Assembly (NCBI RefSeq): GCF_030915445.1
Contig: NZ_CP133264.1
Coordinates: 5,799,208 to 5,863,207 of the forward strand
DNA: 64,000 nt
Reading direction: 5' to 3'
Source of the DNA: Clostridium sp. OS1-26
GTDB taxonomy: Bacteria; Bacillota; Clostridia; Clostridiales; Clostridiaceae
Shown here piece after piece: positions 5,790 to 15,242 of the stretch. A program made the translations under genes and the position numbers. The notes below the pieces were generated by a model. The model saw only the letters and a list, made by a program, of their open reading frames with translations. It searched no databases and was not told the DNA's origin. How positions within the stretch are numbered: the stretch's first letter is position 1; each line of letters begins with the position of its first letter.

Positions 5790-7691
5790 TTATGGATTTT
5801 GTTTCCCACTGCCGGATGTATTTGTACCTGTATTATTTTGGCCGCCTTGATTAGTTCCTCCACTAGTTGAGCCTCCACCTGGCTGACTTCCTCCAGGTGT
5901 TGAGCCTCCACCTGGCTGATTTCCTCCAGGCGTTGAGCCTCCACCTGGCTGATTTCCTCCAGGCGTTGAACCCCCACCCTGGTCAGTTCCAGCACCAGGC
6001 TGATTTGGTTCTGCTTCTTTATATTCATAATAAGTTATGTTGACAGTTGCACCTTCTTTAACTTGTTGTTCTGATGGTACGCTTTGGCTTATTACCTTAC
6101 CATCTTGAGATTTATCATTAGTTTTTACTGGACTCTTTGAAACCTTAAGGCCGGAATTAGTTATCAAAGCTGCTGCATCATCTACTGTTTTTCCCACTAC
6201 ATTAGGCACGTTAACATATTTAATTTCAGGTCCGCTACTTACCACTAAATTTATGCTAGTATCAGAGCTTGCATTGGAATCTGCTTCTGGATCTTGACTT
6301 ATAACTGAATTCTTAGAAACACTATTACTATGTTGAGAGCTTACTTTACCTAATTTTAATCCACTATTGATTATAATATCCTTAGCTGCCGCTAAATCCA
6401 GATTTACTACACTTGGCACTCCTAACTTATCCTGTCCGCCACTTACGCTAACTCTAACTTCGGAATTTGCTTTTACTTTTGTACCTTCCGTAGGATAAAC
6501 CCTAAGTACAGTTCCTTCTGGTCTATCACTTTTTTCTTTAGCACTAATTATAAATTTTAGCTTGCTTTCTTCTACGAGTTTTTTAGCATCGTCTTGGCTC
6601 TTTCCAACTATATTAGGCACTGTAGTTTCTTGAGCAGATACACCTGTCATTTTACTAAATGCAAAGTATCCTGATACAGCTCCTATAACTATTACAAGTA
6701 TCGCAACAGCAATTCCTATTAGTGTTCTTCTTTTTTTAGCTCCAATTACATTTCTACGTTGCACTGGCTCATCATCATATTCATCATTATTTTTATAAGT
6801 ATCATTTACTACTATGGGATCCATCACTCTTGTCATATCGTTATCTAAGGCCTTGGTGGCAATATTAAGACTTTGATTATTTTCTATTTTCTTTAAATCG
6901 CCAAGCATATCTTTCATATTTTGATATCTTCTTATCGGTTCCTTTTCCACACACTTTAAAATAAGCTTATTTAAACTTTCTGGTATTTTTTCATTCAATT
7001 GCTTTGGCGGTACTACAGGTTCCTGTATATGCTTTAAAGCAACAGATACCGGACTTTCTGCATCATAAGGCACTCTTCCTGTAACCATTTCATAAATTAC
7101 TATTCCAAGAGAATATATATCTGTTCTACAGTCTACATAACTTCCTCTTGCCTGCTCAGGTGAAAAATAATGAGCTGATCCCATTACTTTACTAGAATTA
7201 GTTATTGTAACTGAATTAGATGCTTTTGCAATACCAAAATCCGTTACCTTAACTACACCCTCCTCAGTAACGAGAATATTATGAGGCTTTATATCTCTAT
7301 GTACTATATTATTTCTATGAGCACAATCAAGAGCCTTTGCTATCTGAGAGGCAATATTAATAGCTCTAGGTGTATTTAATTTACCCTCCTCACATATTAT
7401 CTCCTTTAGAGTCTTGCCTTTAACATATTCCATTACTATATAATTGATATCTTCTTGAGTACCGACATCATAAATATTTACAATATTGTTATCTGAAAGG
7501 CTTGCAACAGCAGTAGCTTCTCTTTTAAATTTTTCAACAAAATCTTTATCGCTAGAATATTCATCTTTCAAAACTTTTACAGCAACGAAGCGGTTTAACA
7601 AGTGGCATTTTGCTTTGTAAACTATAGCCATTCCGCCTTCTCCGACTTTTTCCAACAACTCATATCTATTCCCTAGCATGGTTCCTATCAT
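5790..7691 (-). CDS. prkC: Serine/threonine protein kinase with PASTA domains
   Basis: The start at 7691 (MIGTMLGNRYELLEKVG) is chosen because AAGGAG lies 9 bases upstream, although the frame is open further. The ~633-residue product has a Hanks-type kinase: VGEGGMAIVYKA, catalytic lysine in VAVKVLK, HRDIKPHN at about 131-138 and DFG at about 151-153. A single membrane span (about 322-345) precedes three extracellular PASTA domains (about 358-565). The tail is Gly/Pro/Ser-rich with 11-residue repeats. PASTA domains sense muropeptides or lipid II, and the kinase controls growth, cell wall and spore germination. It overlaps stp by 26 bases, giving the usual phosphatase-kinase pair. Confidence 0.96.
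   Translation of the reverse strand: MIGTMLGNRYELLEKVGEGGMAIVYKAKCHLLNRFVAVKVLKDEYSSDKDFVEKFKREATAVASLSDNNIVNIYDVGTQEDINYIVMEYVKGKTLKEIICEEGKLNTPRAINIASQIAKALDCAHRNNIVHRDIKPHNILVTEEGVVKVTDFGIAKASNSVTITNSSKVMGSAHYFSPEQARGSYVDCRTDIYSLGIVIYEMVTGRVPYDAESPVSVALKHIQEPVVPPKQLNEKIPESLNKLILKCVEKEPIRRYQNMKDMLGDLKKIENNQSLNIATKALDNDMTRVMDPIVVNDTYKNNDEYDDEPVQRRNVIGAKKRRTLIGIAVAILVIVIGAVSGYFAFSKMTGVSAQETTVPNIVGKSQDDAKKLVEESKLKFIISAKEKSDRPEGTVLRVYPTEGTKVKANSEVRVSVSGGQDKLGVPSVVNLDLAAAKDIIINSGLKLGKVSSQHSNSVSKNSVISQDPEADSNASSDTSINLVVSSGPEIKYVNVPNVVGKTVDDAAALITNSGLKVSKSPVKTNDKSQDGKVISQSVPSEQQVKEGATVNITYYEYKEAEPNQPGAGTDQGGGSTPGGNQPGGGSTPGGNQPGGGSTPGGSQPGGGSTSGGTNQGGQNNTGTNTSGSGKQNP
5867..5981 (-). repeat. 33-base tandem repeat in the 3' end of prkC
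   Basis: Units at 5867-5899, 5900-5932 and 5933-5965 plus a partial copy to 5981 encode the 11-residue repeat QPGGGSTPGGN (with variants) near the PrkC C-terminus. The second and third units are identical, which suggests recent expansion. Confidence 0.9.
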
Positions 7692-8409
7692 CTTCACACT
7701 CTCCTTCAAATACGATAACTGATATATTATCTCTTCCACCTTTCAGCTTACTAAGTTCAATTAACTGCATACAAGCATCTTGATTATTATTATTCAATAT
7801 TATATCATACATTTCACTATTATTAACTCCATTAGATAAACCGTCGCTACACAAAATTACCTTCAACACATCTGTTAAATCTATATTAAAGGTATCTATT
7901 TCCACAGATATATTTGTACCTAATGCTCTTGTTATTATATTTTTATTAGGATGGCTTACGGCTTCCTCTTCAGTAATACTTCCTTCATCAACTAATTGCT
8001 GAACTAATGAATGGTCTTTTGTTACTTTAGTTATGCCATTATACTTCATTATATAACAACAGCTGTCTCCAACATTAGCTACAACCATTTCCTTACCTTT
8101 TACTAAACAAGCCGTTATAGTTGTCCCCATTCCAACTAAACCATCATTACTTTTTGACAGCTCAAAAATTTGTTTATTTGCCATCTTTATACTTTCTATT
8201 AGAATACTTTTCATATCATCTAGATTACTTAAAGATTTTATGTAAGATATAGTAGCATCCACAGCTATCTTGCTCGCAACCTCTCCTGCATTATGGCCGC
8301 CCATTCCATCAGCAACAATGTAAATACCAAAATTCTCATCTTTGTAATATCCTACTGAATCTTCATTTATCTTTCTAACGTTACCTATGTCGGATAGCAT
8401 CCCCACCAT
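7666..8409 (-). CDS. stp: PP2C-type Ser/Thr protein phosphatase (Stp/PrpC)
   Basis: The 247-residue PPM phosphatase has the metal-binding motifs DIGNVRKINEDS near the start, ADGMGGHNAGE (33-43), VGDSCCYI, CSDGLSNG and GGRDNISVI near the end. It uses two Mn/Mg ions to dephosphorylate Ser/Thr substrates of PrkC. The ATG at 8409 has AAGGGGTG upstream; an internal ATG three codons later is possible. The gene follows rlmN by 3 bases and overlaps prkC. Confidence 0.95.
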   Translation of the reverse strand: MVGMLSDIGNVRKINEDSVGYYKDENFGIYIVADGMGGHNAGEVASKIAVDATISYIKSLSNLDDMKSILIESIKMANKQIFELSKSNDGLVGMGTTITACLVKGKEMVVANVGDSCCYIMKYNGITKVTKDHSLVQQLVDEGSITEEEAVSHPNKNIITRALGTNISVEIDTFNIDLTDVLKVILCSDGLSNGVNNSEMYDIILNNNNQDACMQLIELSKLKGGRDNISVIVFEGECEDDRNHARE

Positions 8410-8412
8410 TTT

Positions 8413-9459
8413 CTACACCCCTTTTAAATCATTTTTAGATTCAAGATAACTTCTTCTTAGTTGCCCACAGGCAGCATTAATATCAGATCCCATTTCTCTT
8501 CTAATAGTAGTTTCTATTCCATGGCCTGATAACATTTCATAAAAATCTTTTACGTTACTTGAAGAAGATTTTTTAAATTCTCTTTCTTTTACCTCATTGA
8601 CAGGTATTAAGTTCACATGGCATAATATTCCTTTTAAAAGCTGAATCAGTTGAGCTCCGCATTCTCTAGTATCATTAACTCCGTTAACAAGAGCATATTC
8701 AAAAGTTATTCTTCTGTTAGTTTTACTAATGTAATATTTACAAGCTTTTACTACTTCATCAATAGAATACTTATGCGCTATAGGCATCATCGTCTTTCTC
8801 AATTCATCATTTGGTGCGTGAAGAGATATAGCCAGAGTAATTTGCATATTTTTATCTGCCAACTCTAAGATTTTAGGTACTATCCCACAGGTTGAGAGAG
8901 TTATATGCCTCTGTCCTATATTTAGCCCATATTCAGCATTTACAGAATCCAAGAATTCCATTACATTATCATAGTTATCTAATGGTTCTCCACTTCCCAT
9001 AAGTACTATATTCGATATTCTCTCGCCTATTTGCTCCTGAGACTTTAACACTTGTGCTAAAATCTCACCACTGCTTAGATTTCTAACTATACCTTCTAAT
9101 GTTGAAGCACAGAATTTACATCCCATTCTGCAGCCTATTTGAGTAGAAACACATATAGAATTACCATGTTTATACTTCATTACTACCGACTCAATTATAT
9201 TCCCATCTTTATATTTATAAAGAAATTTAAAAGTATCATCAAGCTTTGATTTATACATATGAACTGCTTCAGGTATTTCTATATAAAAGGAATTCTTTAA
9301 TTTTTCTCTAGTATTTTTAGGAATGTTTGTCATTTGGTCAAAATCCCATATATTTTTATATATCCAGTCAAATATCTGTTTAGCTCTAAATTCACTCTCT
9401 TTATTTTCTTTCATCCATTGTTTTAATTTTTCAAGATTAAAATCAAGAATACTATACAT
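8413..9459 (-). CDS. rlmN: Dual-specificity rRNA/tRNA adenine-C2 methyltransferase (radical SAM)
   Basis: The 348-residue protein has the radical-SAM cluster CxxxCxxC at C110, C114 and C117, the MGSGEPLDN motif, and a C-terminal cysteine (C331, in AACGQL) that acts in the two-cysteine mechanism. It methylates A2503 of 23S rRNA and A37 of some tRNAs. Neighbours are rsmB upstream (9 bases) and stp downstream (3 bases), the conserved rsmB-rlmN-stp-prkC order. The C118 and C355-type residues that define RlmN and Cfr catalysis are consistent with RlmN rather than Cfr. Confidence 0.95.
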   Translation of the reverse strand: MYSILDFNLEKLKQWMKENKESEFRAKQIFDWIYKNIWDFDQMTNIPKNTREKLKNSFYIEIPEAVHMYKSKLDDTFKFLYKYKDGNIIESVVMKYKHGNSICVSTQIGCRMGCKFCASTLEGIVRNLSSGEILAQVLKSQEQIGERISNIVLMGSGEPLDNYDNVMEFLDSVNAEYGLNIGQRHITLSTCGIVPKILELADKNMQITLAISLHAPNDELRKTMMPIAHKYSIDEVVKACKYYISKTNRRITFEYALVNGVNDTRECGAQLIQLLKGILCHVNLIPVNEVKEREFKKSSSSNVKDFYEMLSGHGIETTIRREMGSDINAACGQLRRSYLESKNDLKGV

Positions 9460-9468
9460 CTATTACAC

Positions 9469-10797
9469 CTACCTACGTTTTATCATTTTGGCAATGAAAA
9501 ATCCATCCATATGCTTATCAGGCAGGATAGTCATGTATCCTTCTTTATGATAAATAATATTATCCGACTCTCCATAGTAAAGAGGTTCCAAACTAAATTC
9601 ACTATGTTTTTTAATAAACCATCTTATATTTTCTTCATTTTCTTCTTTATTTAAAGTACAAGTAGAATAAATAAGCTTTCCTCCTGGTTTGACATACTTA
9701 CAAGCATTTGTCATAATCTGTCTTTGAATTTCAATAAGTTCTTTCATTGCGCTCGTATTCTTATTCCACTTAATTTCAGGTTTTTTCCTTATTATCCCAA
9801 GACCTGAGCAAGGAACATCTATAAGCACTCTATCTGCTTTCTCTTCATATGTTATATCATATTTTGTGGCATCTAGAACATTACATTTAATGTTCTTTAT
9901 TCCAAGTCGCTTGGCATTTTCTTCAATCATCGGCAATTTACTCAAATGGATATCAAACGCAAATACATCTCCAGTATTATTCATAATCTCAGCAATATGA
10001 CATGTTTTACCTCCCGGTGCACTACATAAATCTAAAACAGTCATACCCTCTTCTACATCCATAGAAGGTGCAACTAACATTGCACTCTCATCTTGAACAG
10101 TTATTAATCCATTTTTGAACAATGGATTATCCTCCACATTTCTTCCTTTAGTTATCATGATAGCTTCTGGGCATATCTTCCCTTCTTCAATATCATACCC
10201 ATTATCTTCTAATAACTTCCATGCATCTTCATACTCTGTTTTTAAATTGTTAACCCTTACTGTGATTGCAGGAATCATATTCAAACCATTTAGTATTCTT
10301 TCTGCATCTTCTGTGCCATACTGACTTATAAATAAATTTACTATCCATTTTGGAAATGAATATTTAAAACTTAGTTGTTCTGTATTGTTTTTTTCATTAC
10401 AATAGTTTATATCCTTATTCCTCAAGTAATTTCTTAACACACCGTTAACAAGCCTAGAACCTTTAATTGAGTTTCTTTTCGCTAGTTCTACCGCTTCATT
10501 AACTACAGCAAATTCAGGGATTTTGTCTAAATATACCATCTGGTAAATAGATATTCTGAGAATGTTTAGAATATCTCCATCCATCTTTTCTAAGCCACTT
10601 TTTATATAATAATTCAATATGACATCAATAGTATACTTATACTTTAATGTCCCATATACTATCTCCGTAGCTAATGCTCTATCTTTATCATTTAAGTTTG
10701 ATTTATTTAATTCTCTGCCTAATACAATATTAGAAAATGCACCTTTTTGCAGCACTTCACCTAATACCTTTACTGCTGTTCTTCTAGCGTTATCCAT
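9469..10797 (-). CDS. rsmB: 16S rRNA m5C967 methyltransferase
   Basis: The 442-residue protein has an N-terminal NusB-like RNA-binding domain (about 1-140, starting ARRTAVKVLGEVLQKGAFSN) and a Rossmann methyltransferase domain. The SAM loop is VLDLCSAPGGKT, with DVPCSGLG and the catalytic cysteine in STCTLNKEEN. It methylates C967 of 16S rRNA. It sits in the fmt-yugP-rsmB-rlmN run, all on one strand with short spacing. Confidence 0.95.
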   Translation of the reverse strand: MDNARRTAVKVLGEVLQKGAFSNIVLGRELNKSNLNDKDRALATEIVYGTLKYKYTIDVILNYYIKSGLEKMDGDILNILRISIYQMVYLDKIPEFAVVNEAVELAKRNSIKGSRLVNGVLRNYLRNKDINYCNEKNNTEQLSFKYSFPKWIVNLFISQYGTEDAERILNGLNMIPAITVRVNNLKTEYEDAWKLLEDNGYDIEEGKICPEAIMITKGRNVEDNPLFKNGLITVQDESAMLVAPSMDVEEGMTVLDLCSAPGGKTCHIAEIMNNTGDVFAFDIHLSKLPMIEENAKRLGIKNIKCNVLDATKYDITYEEKADRVLIDVPCSGLGIIRKKPEIKWNKNTSAMKELIEIQRQIMTNACKYVKPGGKLIYSTCTLNKEENEENIRWFIKKHSEFSLEPLYYGESDNIIYHKEGYMTILPDKHMDGFFIAKMIKRR

Positions 10798-10826
10798 TAT
10801 TTTACCTCTACTTCAAATTAATCTAT

Positions 10827-11503
10827 TTAATCATTTCTTCTACTAATAACTATTAATCTCAACAGATTTGCTATAGCTGTTAATGCAGCAGCCACATATG
10901 TCATTGCCGCAGCACTTAATACTGATTTAGCCATTGAAAGTTCCTCTGAGTACAATATTCCTTTCGCATCTAAAATCTTAAGTGCTCTACTTGATGCATT
11001 AAACTCCACTGGCAGCGTTATAATTTGGAAAATCACTACCGCGGAAAATAGAAGTATTCCTATATTCACCAATCCTTTTAATCCAAAAATCAAACCTGCA
11101 GCAAATAATATCCATGAAATACTAGAGCCAAAGTTTGCTACGGGCACTATAGAATTTCTTATTATTAAAGGTGCATAATTCTTACTGTGTTGAATTGCAT
11201 GGCCTGTTTCGTGTGCAGCAACACCTATAGCTGCTACAGAATTGCCATAAAAAACTTCTTGTGATAATCTCATGACTCTTTTGTAGGGTCATAGTGATCT
11301 GTAAGCTTACCTGGAATCACTTCTACAGGAACATTATATAATTCATTGCTATCTAAAAGAATTCTTGCAACTTGAGCCCCGCTATATCCATTGCGACTTC
11401 CATGTCTTGAATACTTTTCGAAAGTAGACGAAACCTTAAATTGAGCATAGGCCGCTATAATTAATGCAGGGATTAATATAATAAAGCTGCTATCAAAATA
11501 CAT
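10827..11503 (-). CDS. YugP-type zinc metallopeptidase, split by an apparent 1-base frameshift
   Basis: The upstream frame (11270-11503, 77 residues) carries an N-terminal membrane segment and ends GKLTDHYDPTKES. The downstream frame (10827-11273, 148 residues) starts MRLSQEVFYG and has the zinc motif HETGH and two or three membrane spans. They overlap by the sequence ATGA. Adding one base to the A4 run (plus-strand T4 at 11279-11282) gives a continuous HYDPTKRVMRLSQ junction and a full-length ~225-residue family member. Family function is unproven; it is a membrane-bound Zn peptidase common beside fmt in clostridia. Translational coupling of two halves is possible, but a sequencing error is likelier. 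Confidence 0.8.
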
Positions 11504-11534
11504 AATTACTCCTCCATCCTCTACCTAATTTTAA

Positions 11535-12464
11535 CTACTTAAGTATAATGCCATTCTTTAATTCATGACCCTTTATATATTCTCCTACCTTCATACTCTT
11601 TCCACCTGGAAATTGTACTTCTTGAATTAACAATGTACCCTTTCCACAAGCTACCTTTATCCCATCTTTCGAAACATCAATAACGTATCCTGGCTCGTGT
11701 TTAAACTCTTCATTCAATATCATAGCTTTAAAAATTTTCATATTTTGCTTATCATACTGAGTATATGCAATAGGCCAAGGATTTAAACCTCTTATCAGGT
11801 TTTTTATCTCATGGCTACTTAAATTCCAATCAATTTTTGACATGTTTTTGTCCAGCATACTTGCATATTTTGTAGGTGTTTCTCCTTGTTTTTCTCTAGT
11901 TATACTTCCATCAATTAGCCCTTTTAGAGTTCTTACAAGTAGTTCGCCTCCGTCTTCCATCATAATGTCATGAAGTTCTCCCTCAGTCATATCATCAGTT
12001 ATTTCAACTTTGCTTTTCAGAAGCATATCTCCAGTGTCTAATCCTACATCCATAAACATAGTTGTATTTCCGCTTTCTTTTTCTCCATTTATTATAGCCC
12101 AATGTATTGGTGCTGCCCCTCTGTATTTTGGTAGAAGTGACCCATGAAGATTAATACATCCATGCTTTGGTATATCTAACACTTCCTTTGTAAGTATCTG
12201 TCCATAAGCTACAACTACAATAAAATCTGGTTCCATATCCTTTAATTTTTGCAAAGCATCAGTATCATTCTTCAACTTTTCAGGTTGAAACACAGGTATA
12301 TTATTCTCCAATGCCACCTCCTTAACAGGTGAGATAGCTAACTTATTTCCCCTTCCTTTTGGTCTATCTGGTTGAGTAAAAACTGCTTTTACACCAAACT
12401 CTTCTATAAGGCTTTTTAAAGAAGGTACTGCAAAATCTGGAGTACCCATAAAAACTATATTCAT
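11535..12464 (-). CDS. fmt: Methionyl-tRNA formyltransferase
   Basis: The 309-residue protein starts NIVFMGTPDFAVPSL and contains the formyl-THF signature in HGSLLPKYRGAAPIHWAI, with the catalytic Asn/His/Asp set (N in CINLHGS, D in VGLDTGDML). A smaller C-terminal OB-like domain contacts the tRNA. It formylates initiator Met-tRNA. It starts 3 bases after def, the standard def-fmt pair. Confidence 0.97.
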   Translation of the reverse strand: MNIVFMGTPDFAVPSLKSLIEEFGVKAVFTQPDRPKGRGNKLAISPVKEVALENNIPVFQPEKLKNDTDALQKLKDMEPDFIVVVAYGQILTKEVLDIPKHGCINLHGSLLPKYRGAAPIHWAIINGEKESGNTTMFMDVGLDTGDMLLKSKVEITDDMTEGELHDIMMEDGGELLVRTLKGLIDGSITREKQGETPTKYASMLDKNMSKIDWNLSSHEIKNLIRGLNPWPIAYTQYDKQNMKIFKAMILNEEFKHEPGYVIDVSKDGIKVACGKGTLLIQEVQFPGGKSMKVGEYIKGHELKNGIILK

Positions 12465-12467
12465 ATA

Positions 12468-12923
12468 CTATTCTCTCCCTTCACTATCTATGGTTTTATC
12501 AACGAATAATATACCGTCTAGATGATCGATTTCATGACATAACGCTCTAGCAAGTAGTCCTTCTCCCTCTACTATAATCTCTTGCCCCTTTTCATCTAAA
12601 GCTTTTACCACTACTTTATTAGGCCTCTCTACCTCTCCTTGCTCACCAGGAACACTCAAGCATCCCTCAACATCTAGCTGACTTCCTTCTTTAAATATAA
12701 TTTCAGGATTTATAAGTTTTATTATTCCCTCACCTACATCCACCACTATAATTCTCTTTAATATTCCAACCTGAGGTGCTGCAAGTCCTACCCCTTGAGC
12801 TTCATACATTGTTTCTTCCATATCTTTAATTAAAGTTAAAATTCTATCATTTATAGCTTCTACTTTTCTGCTTTTCTTTCTAAGTATTTCATCACCATAT
12901 TTTCTTATGTTTCTTAAACCCAT
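12468..12923 (-). CDS. def: Peptide deformylase
   Basis: The 151-residue protein has all three deformylase motifs: GVGLAAPQVG (44-53), EGCLSVPG with metal ligand C88, and CHEIDHLDG with H130, E131 and H134. It removes the N-formyl group from nascent proteins. It follows priA by 17 bases and precedes fmt by 3. It is a compact form lacking C-terminal extensions. Confidence 0.97.
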   Translation of the reverse strand: MGLRNIRKYGDEILRKKSRKVEAINDRILTLIKDMEETMYEAQGVGLAAPQVGILKRIIVVDVGEGIIKLINPEIIFKEGSQLDVEGCLSVPGEQGEVERPNKVVVKALDEKGQEIIVEGEGLLARALCHEIDHLDGILFVDKTIDSEGRE

Positions 12924-12940
12924 CTATTTCCCTCCATAAT

Positions 12941-15141
12941 CTATAATAAATTACTTGGATTTACGTCAATGCTTACCCTTATATCATTATAAACATCTTT
13001 TAATAAATCATAAACTATTTTCCTTACATTTTCTCCAAATCCTCTTGTTATTTTACCCTTAAATATAATTTGCCACCTATAAAGCTCTTTTATTTTTGAA
13101 ATTTGACAGGGACATGGTCCTAGCATTTTAATTGTATCATTTTTTTCTAACATATTTTTTAAATAAATACCAACATTTTGTATACTTTTTATTAAGATAT
13201 TTTCATTTTTGCTACTCATATTAATAAGCAGTAAATCTGAAAAAGGTGGATAATCCATAGTATATCTTATATCTATTTCTTCCTTATAGAAATTGTCATA
13301 ATCACTGCTGCAGGCATATTTAACACTATAATTCTCAGGATTATAGGTCTGAACTATAACCTTACCAGCTTTTTCTCCTCTACCTGCTCTTCCTGATACT
13401 TGAGTTATAAGCTGAAAGGTTCTTTCAGTGGAACGAAAATCTGGAAGATTTAATGATAAGTCTGCAGCAATTACCCCAACCAAAGTTACATTCTTAAAAT
13501 CAAGACCTTTTGCCACCATTTGTGTACCAATTAGTATATCTGCCTCACCATTTTTAAATGTTTCGTATATTTCTTCATAGGAATTCTTACCTCTCGTTGT
13601 ATCAAAGTCCATTCTTAAAGTTTTAGCACTCGGAAATATCTTATTTATTTCCTGCTCTATTTTTTCAGTTCCTACACCGAAATATTTTACATACTTACTT
13701 CCACATTTTGGGCAGGTATTAGGTATATAGTGCTTACTTCCACAGTAATGACATACTAATTTTCTTCCTTCGCTATGATAGGTAAGAGATATGTCACAAT
13801 TGTTGCATTTAAACACAAAACCGCATTTTCTACAGGAAACAAAAGTTGAATGCCCTCTTCTATTTAAAAATAGAATTATTTGCTCTTTTTTAGTTAATCT
13901 ATCCTCAATAGCCTTATGCAAACTTATGCTAAAAATAGATTTATTATTGCTTAATAGCTCTTCTCTCATATCTATAATTTCAACTTCTGGCATAATAGCT
14001 CCATCAGCTCTATTTTTTATAGATATTAATTTAAATTTATCTTTCTCACATTTATAATAAGTTTCAATAGATGGCGTAGCAGAACCCAAAACTAATTTAC
14101 AATTGTCTATACTGCATTTAAGCTCGCCTATTTCCCTAGCATTATACTTTGGATTACTATCGGATTTATAACTTCCTTCATGCTCTTCATCTATTACAAT
14201 AAGACCTAAATTTTTAAATGGAAGAAAGATAGCAGATCTAGCTCCTATTGCTACCTTTACTTTCCCCATTTTTACGCGAAGCCACTCATCATATCTCTCG
14301 CCATCGGATAGCTTGCTGTGAAATACACTTATGTTTCCTCCAAATCGCCCTTTAAATCTTTCTACCATTTGAGGTGTCAGTGCAATTTCAGGCACCAAAA
14401 TAATAGATTCTTTATCTTCTTTAATCATTTCACTTACTAAATGCATATAAATTTCTGTTTTTCCACTACCAGTTACCCCATGTATAAGATATGTTTTCCT
14501 GTCAGATTTTAGTATTTCATCTACAGCTTTTTGCTGCTCTTCATTTAACACTTTTTTGAATATACATCATATTTCCTTGTGTTATATCTATTAACTATTT
14601 GCTCCTGACTTGTAAGAAATCCGTATTTCAACATAGTGTTTATTGAGGATAGTGATAGATTATATTCTTTACTTAATGAAGTTTTTGTGTACACGCCGCT
14701 ATTCTGTTCAACAATTTTATATATTCCTATGTATGGCTCTTTTTCATATTTTTCTTCTAATGCTTTGCCTAAGTATACTAATGTTTCACTCTTATTCTTC
14801 ATTCCTTTAAAGATACCTGTTGGTATAAAAACCTTTATACATTCAAGGTAAGTACAAAGATATTTTTCTCTCATCTCATTTATAATGATTAAATCTTTCT
14901 CAGTAAACAGTGGGAACTCTTCACATAGATATTGAATTTCTTTCATATTTCCTTTGCTGCCACAATCCTCATACAATCCAACTATAAATCCATCTATTTT
15001 TTTATTTCCCATTCCAAAGGGCACCTTTACTCTGTGTCCTATACTTAATTTATCAATTAAATCTTCTGGTATTCTATATGTAAAAACCTTATCTACTTGT
15101 ATAGAAGTATTGTTAACTATGATTCCTGCATACCTATACAC
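12941..15141 (-). CDS. priA: Primosomal helicase PriA, interrupted by an apparent 1-base frameshift
   Basis: The N-terminal frame (14545-15141, 198 residues) carries the 3'-DNA-binding domain (VDKVFTYRIPEDL, RVKVPFG). The second frame (12941-14551, 536 residues) contains the helicase with Walker A GVTGSGKTEIY, DEEH box, zinc-binding cysteine pairs (CRKCGFVFKCNNC, CHYCGSKH, CPKC) and motif VSGRAGRG. Together they make 734 residues, the usual PriA length. The frames join if the A6 run (plus-strand T6 at 14552-14557) has one more base, giving SKKVLNEEQQ. The second frame has no convincing start of its own (GTG, no ribosome site). It restarts stalled replication forks. A read error is the likely cause. 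Confidence 0.9.
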
Positions 15142-15190
15142 TTAATCACCCTTTTTATTGTTAAGTTTCTTTTTTGATAATACACTAAAT

Positions 15191-15237
15191 AAGAGAGGCA
15201 TTTTCTTACGAAAAATCGCAAGCTTCAGCCCCTCTTT
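15191..15237 (-). terminator. Possible terminator between coaBC and priA
   Basis: AAGAGAGGC (15191-15199) and GCCCCTCTTT (15228-15237) form a stem with a long loop and a moderate T-rich minus-strand tail. It sits in the 100-base gap after coaBC. Confidence 0.5.
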
Positions 15238-15242
15238 CAAAA

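Noticed and set aside
5747..6028. 93-codon minus-strand frame over the prkC 3' end
   Set aside because: Its Glu/Val-rich repeats are the out-of-frame translation of the Gly/Pro repeat of prkC.
14551..14551. Independent start for the helicase half of PriA
   Set aside because: GTG without a ribosome site inside a conserved junction; a frameshift explains the two frames better.
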